NCBI GenBank assembly: GCA_009921565.1
Contig: RFXM01000003.1
Location: forward strand, 1-50,692
Direction of reading: 5' to 3'
From: Methylocystaceae bacterium
GTDB lineage: Bacteria; Pseudomonadota; Alphaproteobacteria; Rhizobiales; Beijerinckiaceae
DNA: 50,692 nt
Every line of letters starts with the position of its first letter. Position 1 is the stretch's first letter. Below, piece after piece: positions 19,700 through 32,535 of this stretch. The notes beneath the pieces were generated by a model. It was not told the origin of the DNA. It was given only the letters and a program-made list of their open reading frames with translations, and did no database searches. Made by a program: the position numbers and the translations under genes.

Positions 19700-19930
19700 A
19701 TGACCATGGGGGAAGAAGCCAATAAGGCCTCCGAGGAAGCTGTTGCGGGTCCAGGCCGGCCTGAGGCTGGTATTGCCGCCGAACATATCCCCGCGCTCGA
19801 TCCAAAGATCCAAGACCAATTGGGTAGGGTTTTTCGTTCCTTTTGTGACGATTTGGTCCAACAACCCATGCCCGACAAACTCCTTGTTCTGCTCGCGCGG
19901 CTAGAAGCCAAACAACGCGAGAAGAAATGA
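19700..19930 (+). CDS. nepR: Anti-sigma factor NepR
   Basis: Small anti-sigma factor that holds EcfG inactive until phosphorylated PhyR binds it. The conserved core is IQDQLGRVFRSFCDDLVQQP followed by PDKLLVLLARLE; the N-terminal part is disordered-looking (Gly/Pro/Glu/Ala). ATG 19700 has GGAAG five bases upstream and is preferred to TTG 19688. The gene is 76 codons long and overlaps ecfG by 4 bases, coupling the two. Confidence 0.95.
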   Translation: MTMGEEANKASEEAVAGPGRPEAGIAAEHIPALDPKIQDQLGRVFRSFCDDLVQQPMPDKLLVLLARLEAKQREKK

Positions 19931-20460
19931 GTGAAAATGCTTTTGCCGATATGATGGTGGCGGAAATGCCCTATCTTCGGGCATTCGCCTTATCTCTTTC
20001 TGGCTCAACGACTGTCGCAGATGATTTAGTCCAAGAAACCCTTGTTAAGGCCTGGACGCATACGGAATCTTTCGCTCTAGGCACAAATTTCCGCGCCTGG
20101 CTTGTGACAATCTTACGCAATACTTACTTCAATCAATATCGAAAACTTGCGCGCGAGGTGCAAGATAGCGATAACACACATGCAGAACAAATCCTCGTTG
20201 GCGGCGAACAAGAGTCACGCTTGACTATGCAGGATGTGCAGCGCGCTTTAAACAAATTACCAGAGGATCATCGCGAGATTCTCCTCATGATTGGCGTAAC
20301 CGAGCTATCCTATGAAGAGGCCGCACAGGTCTGCAATATTGCTGTCGGAACTGTTAAAAGTCGCCTAAATCGCGCACGGGCAAAACTAGCTGAACATCTT
20401 GGCATGGTGGATGGCGCGACTGATCTTGACCTTGAAAAGAACCACCAAAATAAAACTTAA
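19927..20460 (+). CDS. ecfG: General stress sigma factor EcfG
   Basis: ECF sigma factor directing the alphaproteobacterial general stress regulon. Region 2 (PYLRAFALSLSGSTTVADDLVQETLVKAWTH) and region 4 (LNKLPEDHREILLMIGVTELSYEEAAQV, then VGTVKSRLNRARAKL) are clear. The start overlaps nepR by 4 bases. The C-terminal tail (DLDLEKNHQNKT) is short. Its context with phyR, nepR and a histidine kinase leaves little doubt about the subfamily. Confidence 0.96.
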   Translation: MSENAFADMMVAEMPYLRAFALSLSGSTTVADDLVQETLVKAWTHTESFALGTNFRAWLVTILRNTYFNQYRKLAREVQDSDNTHAEQILVGGEQESRLTMQDVQRALNKLPEDHREILLMIGVTELSYEEAAQVCNIAVGTVKSRLNRARAKLAEHLGMVDGATDLDLEKNHQNKT

Positions 20461-20524
20461 CGGTTTTAGGTCGATCGATGCTAAAAGAATGCTCCTGCGC
20501 AAAACCCCTAAAGGAGGCATAAGA

Positions 20525-21508
20525 TTGGTAAAAAGACCAAGTGCGCCGCCTATGAACGTCATGATTTGGGCTTTTTCTTTCTTGCTCTTTTCTTTGTCTG
20601 ACAGGGCGCAAGCAGCGGATCTCATCGCTGATCTTTACGCGACGCCGCCGGCTCTTTTTTTCGCCTTAGCATTAGCCTTTGGGGTGATTATTTATCTTCT
20701 CTTCAATCAGCGCAGGCAAGATAAAGCTCTTGGCCAATTAGCTGAGCTAAGCGAAAAACTTTGTCTTGGACAAGATCTGAGGCAAGAATTTTCATGGCGA
20801 AAAACCGGCGCGATTGAAATTGACCTGATTGCCGCCACGCTCACGCGCGTTGATGACCGATTAAAACAAAAACGCCTTAAACTTCAGGAAGTCTCACAGC
20901 AAATTGATGAGGCCGACGAACACCGTCGCAGCATGAATCTAGAACTGCACCACCGCGTCAACAATGCGCTGGCGATGATGCAAGGAATTACAAATATCAC
21001 AGCGCGCTCAGCCACGGATATTGGCGAATTTCGCACTAATCTCTCTGATCGCGTGCAATGCCTTGGCGCCATATCAACCTTATTGGTGAAGAAATCCTGG
21101 ACAACCACGCCCTTACGGGAACTTGCTGAAATAACCCTTTCCTGCTGCAGTCCAGATCTTGCTGAACGCGTGGATCTTGGCGGCGAAGATCTCGAGCTTC
21201 GCTCTGAGGTGACCTTAGCGCTTGGTATGACATTGCATGAGCTTCTCTCTAACGCCATACGTCATGGCGCGCTGGCCAATGAGACAGGTCGCGTTACGTT
21301 GAACTGGCGGATTGAAAAACAACAGGAGGGGAAAAAAAGATTGATCTTACTCTGGCGCGAGCAGAATGGACCAATCGTCGAACCGCCTAGCAAAGCTGGC
21401 GTTGGCCAATATTTAATGCAGGAGGTGTTGACGCGCCAATTTGGCGGCGACATTGATTTTATTTTTCCGCCGCAAGGATTTCAGGCGACAATTACAGCTG
21501 AAATTTAA
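20525..21508 (+). CDS. HWE-family sensor histidine kinase of the stress locus
   Basis: Probable sensor kinase for the PhyR cascade. It has an N-terminal signal-like hydrophobic stretch (about 11-30), a membrane helix (about 43-60), a helical linker, then a HisKA_2/HWE dimerisation box with the phospho-acceptor in ELHHRVNNALAMMQGI (H143), the ATP-binding motif HELLSNAIRHGAL and the WxE signature (LLWREQNGP). I start at TTG 20525 because a perfect AAGGAGG lies seven bases upstream. The frame is open to 20399 but that would overlap ecfG. It likely phosphorylates PhyR; its signal is unknown. Confidence 0.88.
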   Translation: MVKRPSAPPMNVMIWAFSFLLFSLSDRAQAADLIADLYATPPALFFALALAFGVIIYLLFNQRRQDKALGQLAELSEKLCLGQDLRQEFSWRKTGAIEIDLIAATLTRVDDRLKQKRLKLQEVSQQIDEADEHRRSMNLELHHRVNNALAMMQGITNITARSATDIGEFRTNLSDRVQCLGAISTLLVKKSWTTTPLRELAEITLSCCSPDLAERVDLGGEDLELRSEVTLALGMTLHELLSNAIRHGALANETGRVTLNWRIEKQQEGKKRLILLWREQNGPIVEPPSKAGVGQYLMQEVLTRQFGGDIDFIFPPQGFQATITAEI

Positions 21509-21523
21509 GGCTGGAGCTAAACG

Positions 21524-22828
21524 CTAATCCTCTTGCGCAAGATCTTGCGGCGTCACCTTTAAAGCCGTGACGCGATTACGAATTTTCCGCATAACTTCAA
21601 ATCTAAACCCATGAAAGGTGAAGACCTGACCCGCTTCAGGAATGGCGCCGACTTCGTGGATTACCAATCCTGCAATTGTTGTCGCTTCTTCATCCGGAAG
21701 ATTCCAGGCCATAACGCGATTGAGATCGCGCACGGGCACAGCGCCATCAATTAAAACGGACCCATCTGGCTGTGGGCGAACGCCTTGAACGGCTAAATCA
21801 TGCTCATCGCGAATATCGCCGACAATTTCTTCAAGAATATCCTCTAGCGTCACGAGACCCATGACCTCGCCAAATTCATCTACGACGAGCGCAAAATGCG
21901 TCTTACGTTTAAGGAAGGCCTCAAGTTGATCCTCAAGAGTGGTCGCCTCTGGAACGAACCAAGGCTCTGACATAACGTCATCAATATTAATTTTCTCCGC
22001 CTCGCCACCAGCGGCGTCGAGCGCACGGAGGAGATCTTTTGAATGAAGCACGCCGACAAAATTATCTGATTGCTCGCGCCACAGCGGCATGCGGGTAAAA
22101 GGCGAGGATAAGACTTCACGCACAATTTGAACTGGCGACAAATCAGCGTCTATCGTGCGCATTTTTGTGCGATGGATCATGACGTCAGAAACATGTAAAA
22201 CCTGAAGATCTAGAACGCCGCCAAACATATCTCGAGCGGCGCGCTCCACATTGCCTTCTTCATGCAGAATATCGACAGCGCCTTTAAGTTCTTCATAGGG
22301 AGATAGCATTGTTCGATCGTGACTGAGCTCCACGCCAACAAGCCGAAGAACGCTACGAACAATAAATTCAACCGCCGCCAATAATGGGCCAAAAATAGAA
22401 ACGAAAGGCTCAATAAATTTGGCCACGCGTAAAGAAAATGTATCTGGATGATTAATCGCGAAAGTTTTTGGTAAAACTTCTGCAAAGACTAATAGTAAGG
22501 CGGTCATGAGGATTGTGGCGTAAACCGCGCCATTATCTCCCGCAATTACGACGAGAACGCTCGTGGTGAAGGCGGAACTGCCAATATTACCTAGCGTGCT
22601 GCCTAGCAACAAGGCTGCAATCATTCGATTGCGTTGTCGCAACAGCCGCATTACAGCAGCCGCCCGCTTATCGCCTTCTTTCTCTAAAGTGTGCATACGC
22701 GCATGCGAGGCCGCGGTCAGCGCTGTTTCAGATCCAGAAAAAAAAGCAGAAAGAAAGATACAGAATGCGACGATGAGGATCGCCGTCCAAATATCGACCT
22801 GAGGCCCGCCTGCTTCAAGACCATGCAT
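21524..22828 (-). CDS. CorC/HlyC-family membrane protein with CBS domains
   Basis: Inner-membrane protein of the UPF0053 family, linked to magnesium/cobalt efflux in relatives; early names call them hemolysins without good reason. Domain order: DUF21/CNNM membrane domain with about four helices (FLSAFFSGSETALTAAS, then LLVFAEVLPKTFA), a CBS pair (HVSDVMIHRTKMRTID and the second around FALVVDEFGEVMGLVTLEDILEEIVG), and a C-terminal CorC_HlyC domain. It starts five bases after the aroKB stop, so it belongs to the same transcript. Confidence 0.9.
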   Translation of the reverse strand: MHGLEAGGPQVDIWTAILIVAFCIFLSAFFSGSETALTAASHARMHTLEKEGDKRAAAVMRLLRQRNRMIAALLLGSTLGNIGSSAFTTSVLVVIAGDNGAVYATILMTALLLVFAEVLPKTFAINHPDTFSLRVAKFIEPFVSIFGPLLAAVEFIVRSVLRLVGVELSHDRTMLSPYEELKGAVDILHEEGNVERAARDMFGGVLDLQVLHVSDVMIHRTKMRTIDADLSPVQIVREVLSSPFTRMPLWREQSDNFVGVLHSKDLLRALDAAGGEAEKINIDDVMSEPWFVPEATTLEDQLEAFLKRKTHFALVVDEFGEVMGLVTLEDILEEIVGDIRDEHDLAVQGVRPQPDGSVLIDGAVPVRDLNRVMAWNLPDEEATTIAGLVIHEVGAIPEAGQVFTFHGFRFEVMRKIRNRVTALKVTPQDLAQED

Positions 22829-22833
22829 TTAAA

Positions 22834-24615
22834 TTACGTCCGTTCGAGTTCTTCTATTAGAAAAGCGCGCACTTGTTGAGGATCGACTCCCTTAGCGATA
22901 AAAGCTTCGCCAACGCCATGGGTCAAAATAAAGGTTAAAGCGCCGCCTTCCACTTTTTTATCTTGATACATCGCTTGCAAAATCGCCTCTGCGTCATCGC
23001 TCCAGCCAGGAATATCATTTATTTTTGTTGGCAAGCCTACGCCTGCAAGATGTCGCTCTACCCGCTCGACGTCCTCAGCAGAACAAAAACCTAATTTCTG
23101 TGAAAATCGCATGGCGCACACCATGCCAATCGCAACGCCTTCGCCATGAACCAGTCGTTCGCTATTATAGTGCATGAGCGCTTCTAAGGCATGGCCAAAG
23201 GTATGGCCAAGATTGAGCAAAGCGCGATCGCCCTGCTCCAGTTCATCGCGCGCAACAATATTCGCCTTCGTTTCGCAACTAACCGCAACGGCGCAAATTT
23301 GCTCAGCACGGCTGTGAAAAACGGCATCAGCGTCCGCCTCAAGCCATTGGAAAAAACGCGCATCGCCAATCAGCCCATATTTTACAACTTCTGCATAACC
23401 AGCGCGAAACTCTCTTGGCGAGAGGGTGCGTAAGACATCCACATCTGCAAGCACCAATGCGGGTTGATGAAATGCCCCGATTAGATTTTTACCATAGGCC
23501 GAGTTAATGCCAGTTTTACCGCCAACAGATGAGTCAACCTGTGACAAAAGCGTCGTTGGAATTTGCACAAAGCGCGAGCCGCGTCGCACGCTTGCGGCGA
23601 CAAAGCCAGCCAAATCGCCAACAACCCCGCCGCCAAAAGCCACAACGAGATCGCGTCGCTCTATTTTTGCAGCAAGGACATCATCGCAAACGCGACCATA
23701 GACGGGTAAAGATTTTGAACTCTCTCCAGCAGGCACAATGATTGTGCTAAAGCGAATTCCAGAATCTTGCAGGCTTTTGTGAAGCTTGGCGAGATGAAGA
23801 CGCGCAACATTTTCATCCGTAATCACAGCGCATGCAGCGCCAGGCGCCAATGCCGCTATTCGCGCGCCCGCCTCTTCAATCAAATTAGCGCCAATCACAA
23901 TATCATAGGCGCGGCCCTCGAGTCCCACTTTGATAATCTCGCGATGGGCGGCGTCAGTCGCATCGCCTGCGGCGCGGTGCGGATATAAATGCGTCATAAT
24001 CTTAGCAATTTCCTTGTCAGGCGCGATTGGGCGTGTTTTTTGTAATTTTTCAAGTCCCGTCACGAGCGCATTGAGCGTCTCATCCACCATGGCGTCTTGC
24101 GGGGCGTCATGCGAGGGAACGCGAATATCGGCCAGCTGGTAAATTGGCTGACGCGCTTCTAGCAGCAAGCGTAAGGTCTCTTCTGGATTTTCTGTGTGAA
24201 GAAGCGGGCGATCATTTTTGCGTCTCACACGCTTCATGAGCGTTTTCAAATCCGCGTCCAACCAGATGGAAACGCCACGCTGAGCAATCCGATCCCTTGT
24301 ACGTACGTCCATGAAGGCGCCGCCGCCTGTTGCAAGGACCATTTGAGGCGCATTGAGCAAGCGCATGATGACGCGACGTTCTCCATCGCGGAAATAGGCC
24401 TCGCCATATTTTGCAAAAATTTCACCGATTGGCATGCCGGCCGCAGCTCTGACAATTTCTGCGTCTGCGTCAACAAAAGGAAGACCCAGACGCGCCGCCA
24501 ATCGATAGCCGATTGCGCTTTTACCCGAACCCATCATGCCCACGAGCACGATGGTGCGGCCGCCAAGAGCAGCAAGGATTTCTCCAGTTCGAGCGTCAGT
24601 AGGGCTTTCGAGCAT
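22834..24615 (-). CDS. aroKB: Fused shikimate kinase / 3-dehydroquinate synthase
   Basis: Two shikimate-pathway enzymes in one frame. Residues 1 to about 200 are shikimate kinase: Walker A GMMGSGKS at 26-33, a DADAEI motif and the lid segment RKNDRPLL. From about 226 comes 3-dehydroquinate synthase, with the NAD-binding FGGGVVGDLAGFVA, PTTLLSQVDSSVGGKTGIN, and the zinc-ligand HTFGHALE and HGEGVAIGM segments. In many relatives these are two adjacent genes; here there is no stop between them. An internal ATG at residue 207, preceded by AAGGAAA, could also produce free AroB. It precedes the CorC-like gene by five bases and follows the Nudix gene by 18. Confidence 0.94.
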   Translation of the reverse strand: MLESPTDARTGEILAALGGRTIVLVGMMGSGKSAIGYRLAARLGLPFVDADAEIVRAAAGMPIGEIFAKYGEAYFRDGERRVIMRLLNAPQMVLATGGGAFMDVRTRDRIAQRGVSIWLDADLKTLMKRVRRKNDRPLLHTENPEETLRLLLEARQPIYQLADIRVPSHDAPQDAMVDETLNALVTGLEKLQKTRPIAPDKEIAKIMTHLYPHRAAGDATDAAHREIIKVGLEGRAYDIVIGANLIEEAGARIAALAPGAACAVITDENVARLHLAKLHKSLQDSGIRFSTIIVPAGESSKSLPVYGRVCDDVLAAKIERRDLVVAFGGGVVGDLAGFVAASVRRGSRFVQIPTTLLSQVDSSVGGKTGINSAYGKNLIGAFHQPALVLADVDVLRTLSPREFRAGYAEVVKYGLIGDARFFQWLEADADAVFHSRAEQICAVAVSCETKANIVARDELEQGDRALLNLGHTFGHALEALMHYNSERLVHGEGVAIGMVCAMRFSQKLGFCSAEDVERVERHLAGVGLPTKINDIPGWSDDAEAILQAMYQDKKVEGGALTFILTHGVGEAFIAKGVDPQQVRAFLIEELERT

Positions 24616-24633
24616 TGACCTTGAGGCCTGGCG

Positions 24634-25407
24634 TTACGTTACAGACGGCAATTTATACTGTACGGACCGGAAATTCATCCCAGCAGCAGATCTAAAGGCG
24701 GAATGGAGATAAATTTTCATAAAAGGAGGCAAAGAGATTTGCTCTAACGCTGCAGGATCCTTGAGAAAGACAACGCCAGAAAGCTCCGGCTGAGATTGGG
24801 CGGCAAGAAAGGCGTCAACGCGCTTTTTAAGCGCTGTATGCGCGACTGGCCAGTCAAACCGACGAATACAGGCCGCTCTTTGACCATCGAAAACAATTAT
24901 CCAATCGCGCGCTTCTTGCCCCTCGCGCGCCTCTAGCCCAGTTTCCTCTCGTAACTCTCGGATGAGACTCTCGCGCAGATCAACCGCCCCTGATGGGCGC
25001 ACATCTGACAGATCTGGGTTACCGCAGGGAAAGTAGAATGCGCCAGCATTGGAATGATCTGAACCCATCTCACCCAATAAAAAGGCGCCCTCACGCGCGC
25101 AAACAGCCGCCTGGGAGAAACAATTAAAGATAGTTTTATCCGGCCAGCCAAAATCTCGCCACGCCATAAACGCTGAAAAGGAGGTTTCAAAAAAATCAAC
25201 GCGCAACACGCGCTCAGCGTCGCTAAGATCCGCCTCGATCCTTTGTGCGAGCAATATCCGGCCATCATAAAGCGAGGGATTGCGCTGAGTACAGGCGCGC
25301 CAATGGCCTAAAATATCTTGCGCGCGATCTTTTTCAAAAGCCCAGTCATAATTACTTATTCGACACTCCAGCCGATCTACTTGGATAATGTCACTCCTAG
25401 ACTTCAC
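24634..25407 (-). CDS. Nudix hydrolase
   Basis: Probable Nudix pyrophosphohydrolase. The second half of the Nudix box is clear (RELREETGL), but the first half is degenerate (SGAVDLRESLI in place of the usual GxxxxxE spacing), so activity may be changed. The N-terminal 120 residues are not recognised. The substrate cannot be told from sequence. The start is GTG without a Shine-Dalgarno; an AGGAG lies just inside the frame, so the true start may be a few codons later. It heads the aroKB transcript. Confidence 0.75.
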   Translation of the reverse strand: MKSRSDIIQVDRLECRISNYDWAFEKDRAQDILGHWRACTQRNPSLYDGRILLAQRIEADLSDAERVLRVDFFETSFSAFMAWRDFGWPDKTIFNCFSQAAVCAREGAFLLGEMGSDHSNAGAFYFPCGNPDLSDVRPSGAVDLRESLIRELREETGLEAREGQEARDWIIVFDGQRAACIRRFDWPVAHTALKKRVDAFLAAQSQPELSGVVFLKDPAALEQISLPPFMKIYLHSAFRSAAGMNFRSVQYKLPSVT

Positions 25408-25585
25408 GCGCCAACGATTCCATTTCTTAACAAGCCGCCCTCAGCGACAAGAGCCATTATGGCATGCTACGCCGATAAATCCATTTTTATAAGCCCCATA
25501 GCGTTAAACGCGTTGGCGGCATCTGCACTAAGAAGCAATCTAGGCGCATCTACGCAATCTTCGCTTAATCGATTGCGCGTGAACT

Positions 25586-25620
25586 AAAAAAAACGCCCGC
25601 GCATGAATTAGGCGCGGGCG
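25586..25620 (-). terminator. ilvC terminator
   Basis: A 9-bp GC stem (CGCCCGCGC at 25594-25602 with GCGCGGGCG at 25612-25620) followed, in the minus direction, by eight T. It lies 23 bases after the ilvC stop. A T-rich stretch also follows on the plus side, but no plus-strand gene ends here. Confidence 0.85.
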
Positions 25621-25642
25621 CAATTTTTGTTTTTTTTGTTTA

Positions 25643-26731
<1,089 letters not shown>

Positions 26732-26780
26732 CTATGCGGGCATCTTCTACGCGGCGGCGCCGCGAAGGTCAAAATTCTGA

Positions 26781-27332
26781 TTAAATGGGCTCAGGCCCCC
26801 GTGAAATCGCCGCCACGCCCGTGCGCGAGACCTCAACGAGCCCGATTGGGCGCATCAAATCAACAAATTCATCAATTTTCCCAGGCTTCCCAGAGAGCTC
26901 AAAAATAAAGCTTTCCGTCGTTGCATCGATGATCCGGGCGCGAAAGGCCTCGGCCAACTGCAGGGCGTCAGCCCGATTTTCTCCCCTTCCGCGCACTTTC
27001 ACCATAGCCAGCTCGCGCTCAAGCGAGCGCGCTGAGGTTGTTAGATCGGTAACCTGATGGACAGGAACCAGACGTTCGAGTTGATGATGAATTTGATCAA
27101 TCGTTTCAGGCGCGCCAGAGGTTGCGATTGTGATGCGCGAGAGATGCTCCGCATGCGCCACCTCTGCAACAGTCAAGCTCTCAATATTGTAGCCTCTGCC
27201 AGAAAACAAACCGACTACGCGCGCAAGCACGCCCGGTTCATTATCAACCAAAACTGACAGCGTGTGCGACTCTATTTTCGAACTCGAGAGCGCAGCAGAA
27301 TAAGGCGATGGCGGAGATGCGGGCGTATTCAT
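26781..27332 (-). CDS. ilvH: Acetolactate synthase small (regulatory) subunit
   Basis: ACT-domain subunit that gives acetolactate synthase valine feedback control and raises its activity. The ACT signature is HTLSVLVDNEPGVLARVVGLFSGRGYNIESLTV, followed by the C-terminal domain (RELAMVKVRG, then FELSGKPGKIDEFVDLMRPIGLVEVSRTG). ATG 27332 has GAGGA a few bases upstream; the frame extends 19 codons further, overlapping ilvB. The gap to the ilvB stop is 28 bases. Confidence 0.96.
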   Translation of the reverse strand: MNTPASPPSPYSAALSSSKIESHTLSVLVDNEPGVLARVVGLFSGRGYNIESLTVAEVAHAEHLSRITIATSGAPETIDQIHHQLERLVPVHQVTDLTTSARSLERELAMVKVRGRGENRADALQLAEAFRARIIDATTESFIFELSGKPGKIDEFVDLMRPIGLVEVSRTGVAAISRGPEPI

Positions 27333-27360
27333 GATAATCCTCAGACGATCGTAGATCGGC

Positions 27361-29133
<1,773 letters not shown>

Positions 29134-29168
29134 TATCCTATTCCGTTGTTCACTCTGCGCGAGGCAAT

Positions 29169-29190
29169 AAAAAAGGCCCTCGAGGGGGCC
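29169..29190 (-). terminator. Attenuator hairpin in the ilvB leader
   Basis: A GC hairpin (GGCCC with GGGCC, or the palindromic CCCTCGAGGG) followed in the minus direction by six T, 35 bases before ilvB. A smaller GGGGA/TCCCC hairpin lies just upstream at about 29216-29228. Together with the leader peptide this forms a typical transcription attenuator. Confidence 0.75.
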
Positions 29191-29235
29191 AGGTCAAGCG
29201 CCTTCATTAGCAAAGGGGGAAGCTCCCCACTCCGC

Positions 29236-29271
29236 CTAAGGCGTTAAAGATACCACATTTGGTTTAGGCAT
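29236..29271 (-). CDS. Putative ilv leader peptide (11 aa)
   Basis: A short frame encoding MPKPNVVSLTP, preceded by GAGGA six bases from the ATG. It contains two adjacent valines and a leucine, the end-products that would control ilvBHC. It ends 45 bases before an attenuator-type hairpin with a T-run. Ribosome stalling at the Val-Val codons under starvation would be expected to prevent terminator formation. The reading is inference from layout, not shown directly. Confidence 0.7.
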   Translation of the reverse strand: MPKPNVVSLTP

Positions 29272-29426
29272 AGCGCTTCCTCTTGAAAACCAAGGTTAAG
29301 ATAGGCGGGCGCGAGAATCAAGCCAGATGAAAACGGCCGAGCTTGAGTTCTCTTACCTGTAAGCGCCCGGCGCACTTGGACAAAAGCACGCCCGTGGAGC
29401 GGATGTCGGCGCTTCGCGGCTTTTTC

Positions 29427-31067
<1,641 letters not shown>

Positions 31068-31164
31068 CTAAAGAATTTCAGGCGCTTTGGATAGAACTTT
31101 CTTGTGCTGAGAAAAGCGCTTTCCCCAGCCGATTTTCATCCTAAAGGCTAATTCAACGAAAAAC

Positions 31165-31647
31165 TTATTGGCCTGCGGCAGGTTTGCCTGTTTTTGGCTC
31201 AGCAGGCGCACCCTTAACTGGCGCATTTGGCTGCTCAGCCGCCGGCGCTGCAGCGGGTGCAGTTTGCACGCGCTGTTGCTGCGCGCGCTGTAATTGGTCG
31301 AAGATGCTGTCTTTGTTTGCTTCTGGAATGGCGGGTTTGTCGCCCGGCTTGGTCTCAGGCTTGACCTCTTTTAGCTTGATCGCGCCTTGATCCAGAGCCT
31401 TCGTCCAATCGTCCCCTCCCTCAGAGCGCCGTTGCCATGCCGGCAAAACGGTCAGCGCAATGCTGGTCAGGAAGAAAATTGTCGCGAGAATTCCCGTCGC
31501 GCGGGTTAGCGCATTGGCTTGGCCGCGACCCGTGAATACGCCGCTTTGACCCATGCCGAGCGCGCCGCCTTCGGACTTTTGATAGAGAATGAGAATAACG
31601 AGAGCGGACACCACCATGAGGTGGATCGCAATGATAACCTGTTGCAT
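31165..31647 (-). CDS. secG: Protein translocase subunit SecG
   Basis: Inner-membrane subunit of SecYEG. Two membrane helices (about 2-22 and 51-70) flank the conserved cytoplasmic loop GGALGMGQSGVFTGRGQANALTRAT. The C-terminal 80 residues form an Ala/Pro/Gln/Lys-rich, probably unstructured tail that makes it longer than E. coli SecG; such tails are common in this order. It precedes pyrG. Confidence 0.95.
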   Translation of the reverse strand: MQQVIIAIHLMVVSALVILILYQKSEGGALGMGQSGVFTGRGQANALTRATGILATIFFLTSIALTVLPAWQRRSEGGDDWTKALDQGAIKLKEVKPETKPGDKPAIPEANKDSIFDQLQRAQQQRVQTAPAAAPAAEQPNAPVKGAPAEPKTGKPAAGQ

Positions 31648-31774
31648 TTAAAACCTTTTCTACATTCTCATGGGGCGGAGCGCTCCGTAAGAAGCAGGCT
31701 CAACGCGCTTAACCTGGGCGCTTTTACACCAAGATGCGGCCGTGAGAAAGGTCAGGTTTCAGCAGAAGGGACTT

Positions 31775-31801
31775 AAAAAGCGCGCGCTGGGCGCGCGCTT
31801 T
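31775..31801 (-). terminator. Terminator of the 31825-32292 gene
   Basis: An 11-bp stem (AAAGCGCGCGC at 31777-31787 with GCGCGCGCTTT at 31791-31801), loop of three, followed in the minus direction by five T. It sits 23 bases after the stop of the secreted unknown gene. Confidence 0.8.
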
Positions 31802-31824
31802 GAGACAGACTTACGCCAAACAGC

Positions 31825-32292
31825 TCAGTATGTATTGCCGTCCTGGCCTTTCCAACTGCCGCCGACTTCGTCAAAGCGCGTCTCATCCTTGAATTCAATG
31901 ACTTTGCCCGGCTCGATATATTGTTTTTCTTTAATCATCTGATTTTGAACTGTTGTTGAATAATATGTGCTGGCGGAACAGCCTTCCTTAACTTTGCCGT
32001 CTGCTTCCGGTTTGCATTCTAAATGTGCGCCCTTTGGAAATTTAACCAGCGCCGTGAAATAAAACTCATAGCCTGCATGGCCTGCGCCTTCGACATCCAG
32101 GGCCCAGCCGCGCGTAATATCAAACTTCTCAACCGCGGCGTCCGCATCGAATTTTTTCTTAATAATATTCTCAAAAACTTTCCGAACAGCCTCGGGCTTG
32201 GGCTCACAATTCATGAGACAGAATGCGCGGGCCGGGGCCGCCGCAGCAAAAAAAGTTAGCAGCGTTAGAGCAGCGATCGTAATCTTGTTCAT
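31825..32292 (-). CDS. Secreted protein of unknown function
   Basis: I do not recognise the family. A clear signal peptide (MNKITIAALTLLTFFAAAAPARA) is followed by a CLMNCEPKPEAVRKVFENIIKKKF segment and a mature domain of about 130 residues with two cysteine pairs (CLMNC and C...C in ECKPEADGKVKEGCSAS), suggesting disulfides. It has its own terminator and stands alone between secG and leuB. Confidence 0.8.
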   Translation of the reverse strand: MNKITIAALTLLTFFAAAAPARAFCLMNCEPKPEAVRKVFENIIKKKFDADAAVEKFDITRGWALDVEGAGHAGYEFYFTALVKFPKGAHLECKPEADGKVKEGCSASTYYSTTVQNQMIKEKQYIEPGKVIEFKDETRFDEVGGSWKGQDGNTY

Positions 32293-32535
32293 AAAATAAC
32301 TCCCCTTCTATGTTGGCGATAAGCGGATACCGCCAGAAGTTTCGTTCCAAGCGTCGAAGGCCCTGCGAAACTGTTATAGTTACAATATTGAAGCTGCACG
32401 CCTTCTGCTATTGCGGCAAGAGCGTGGCTGCGCGCGAATTGTCGCACGAGACAACCGCCCAACACGAGTGTTGCGTCGCAGAGTTCATCGCTCTATTGAC
32501 GGCGCGAGTTTCTCCAACTGTTAAATGAGGTTTTC

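Noticed and set aside
20399-20524. N-terminal extension of the HWE kinase overlapping ecfG
   Set aside because: The AAGGAGG next to TTG 20525 gives a better start, and the extension has no conserved content.
32323-32348. Possible EcfG promoter (GTTCC/GGAAC on the minus strand) before the secreted unknown gene
   Set aside because: The -10 part reads GCTT rather than CGTT and the spacing is too long.
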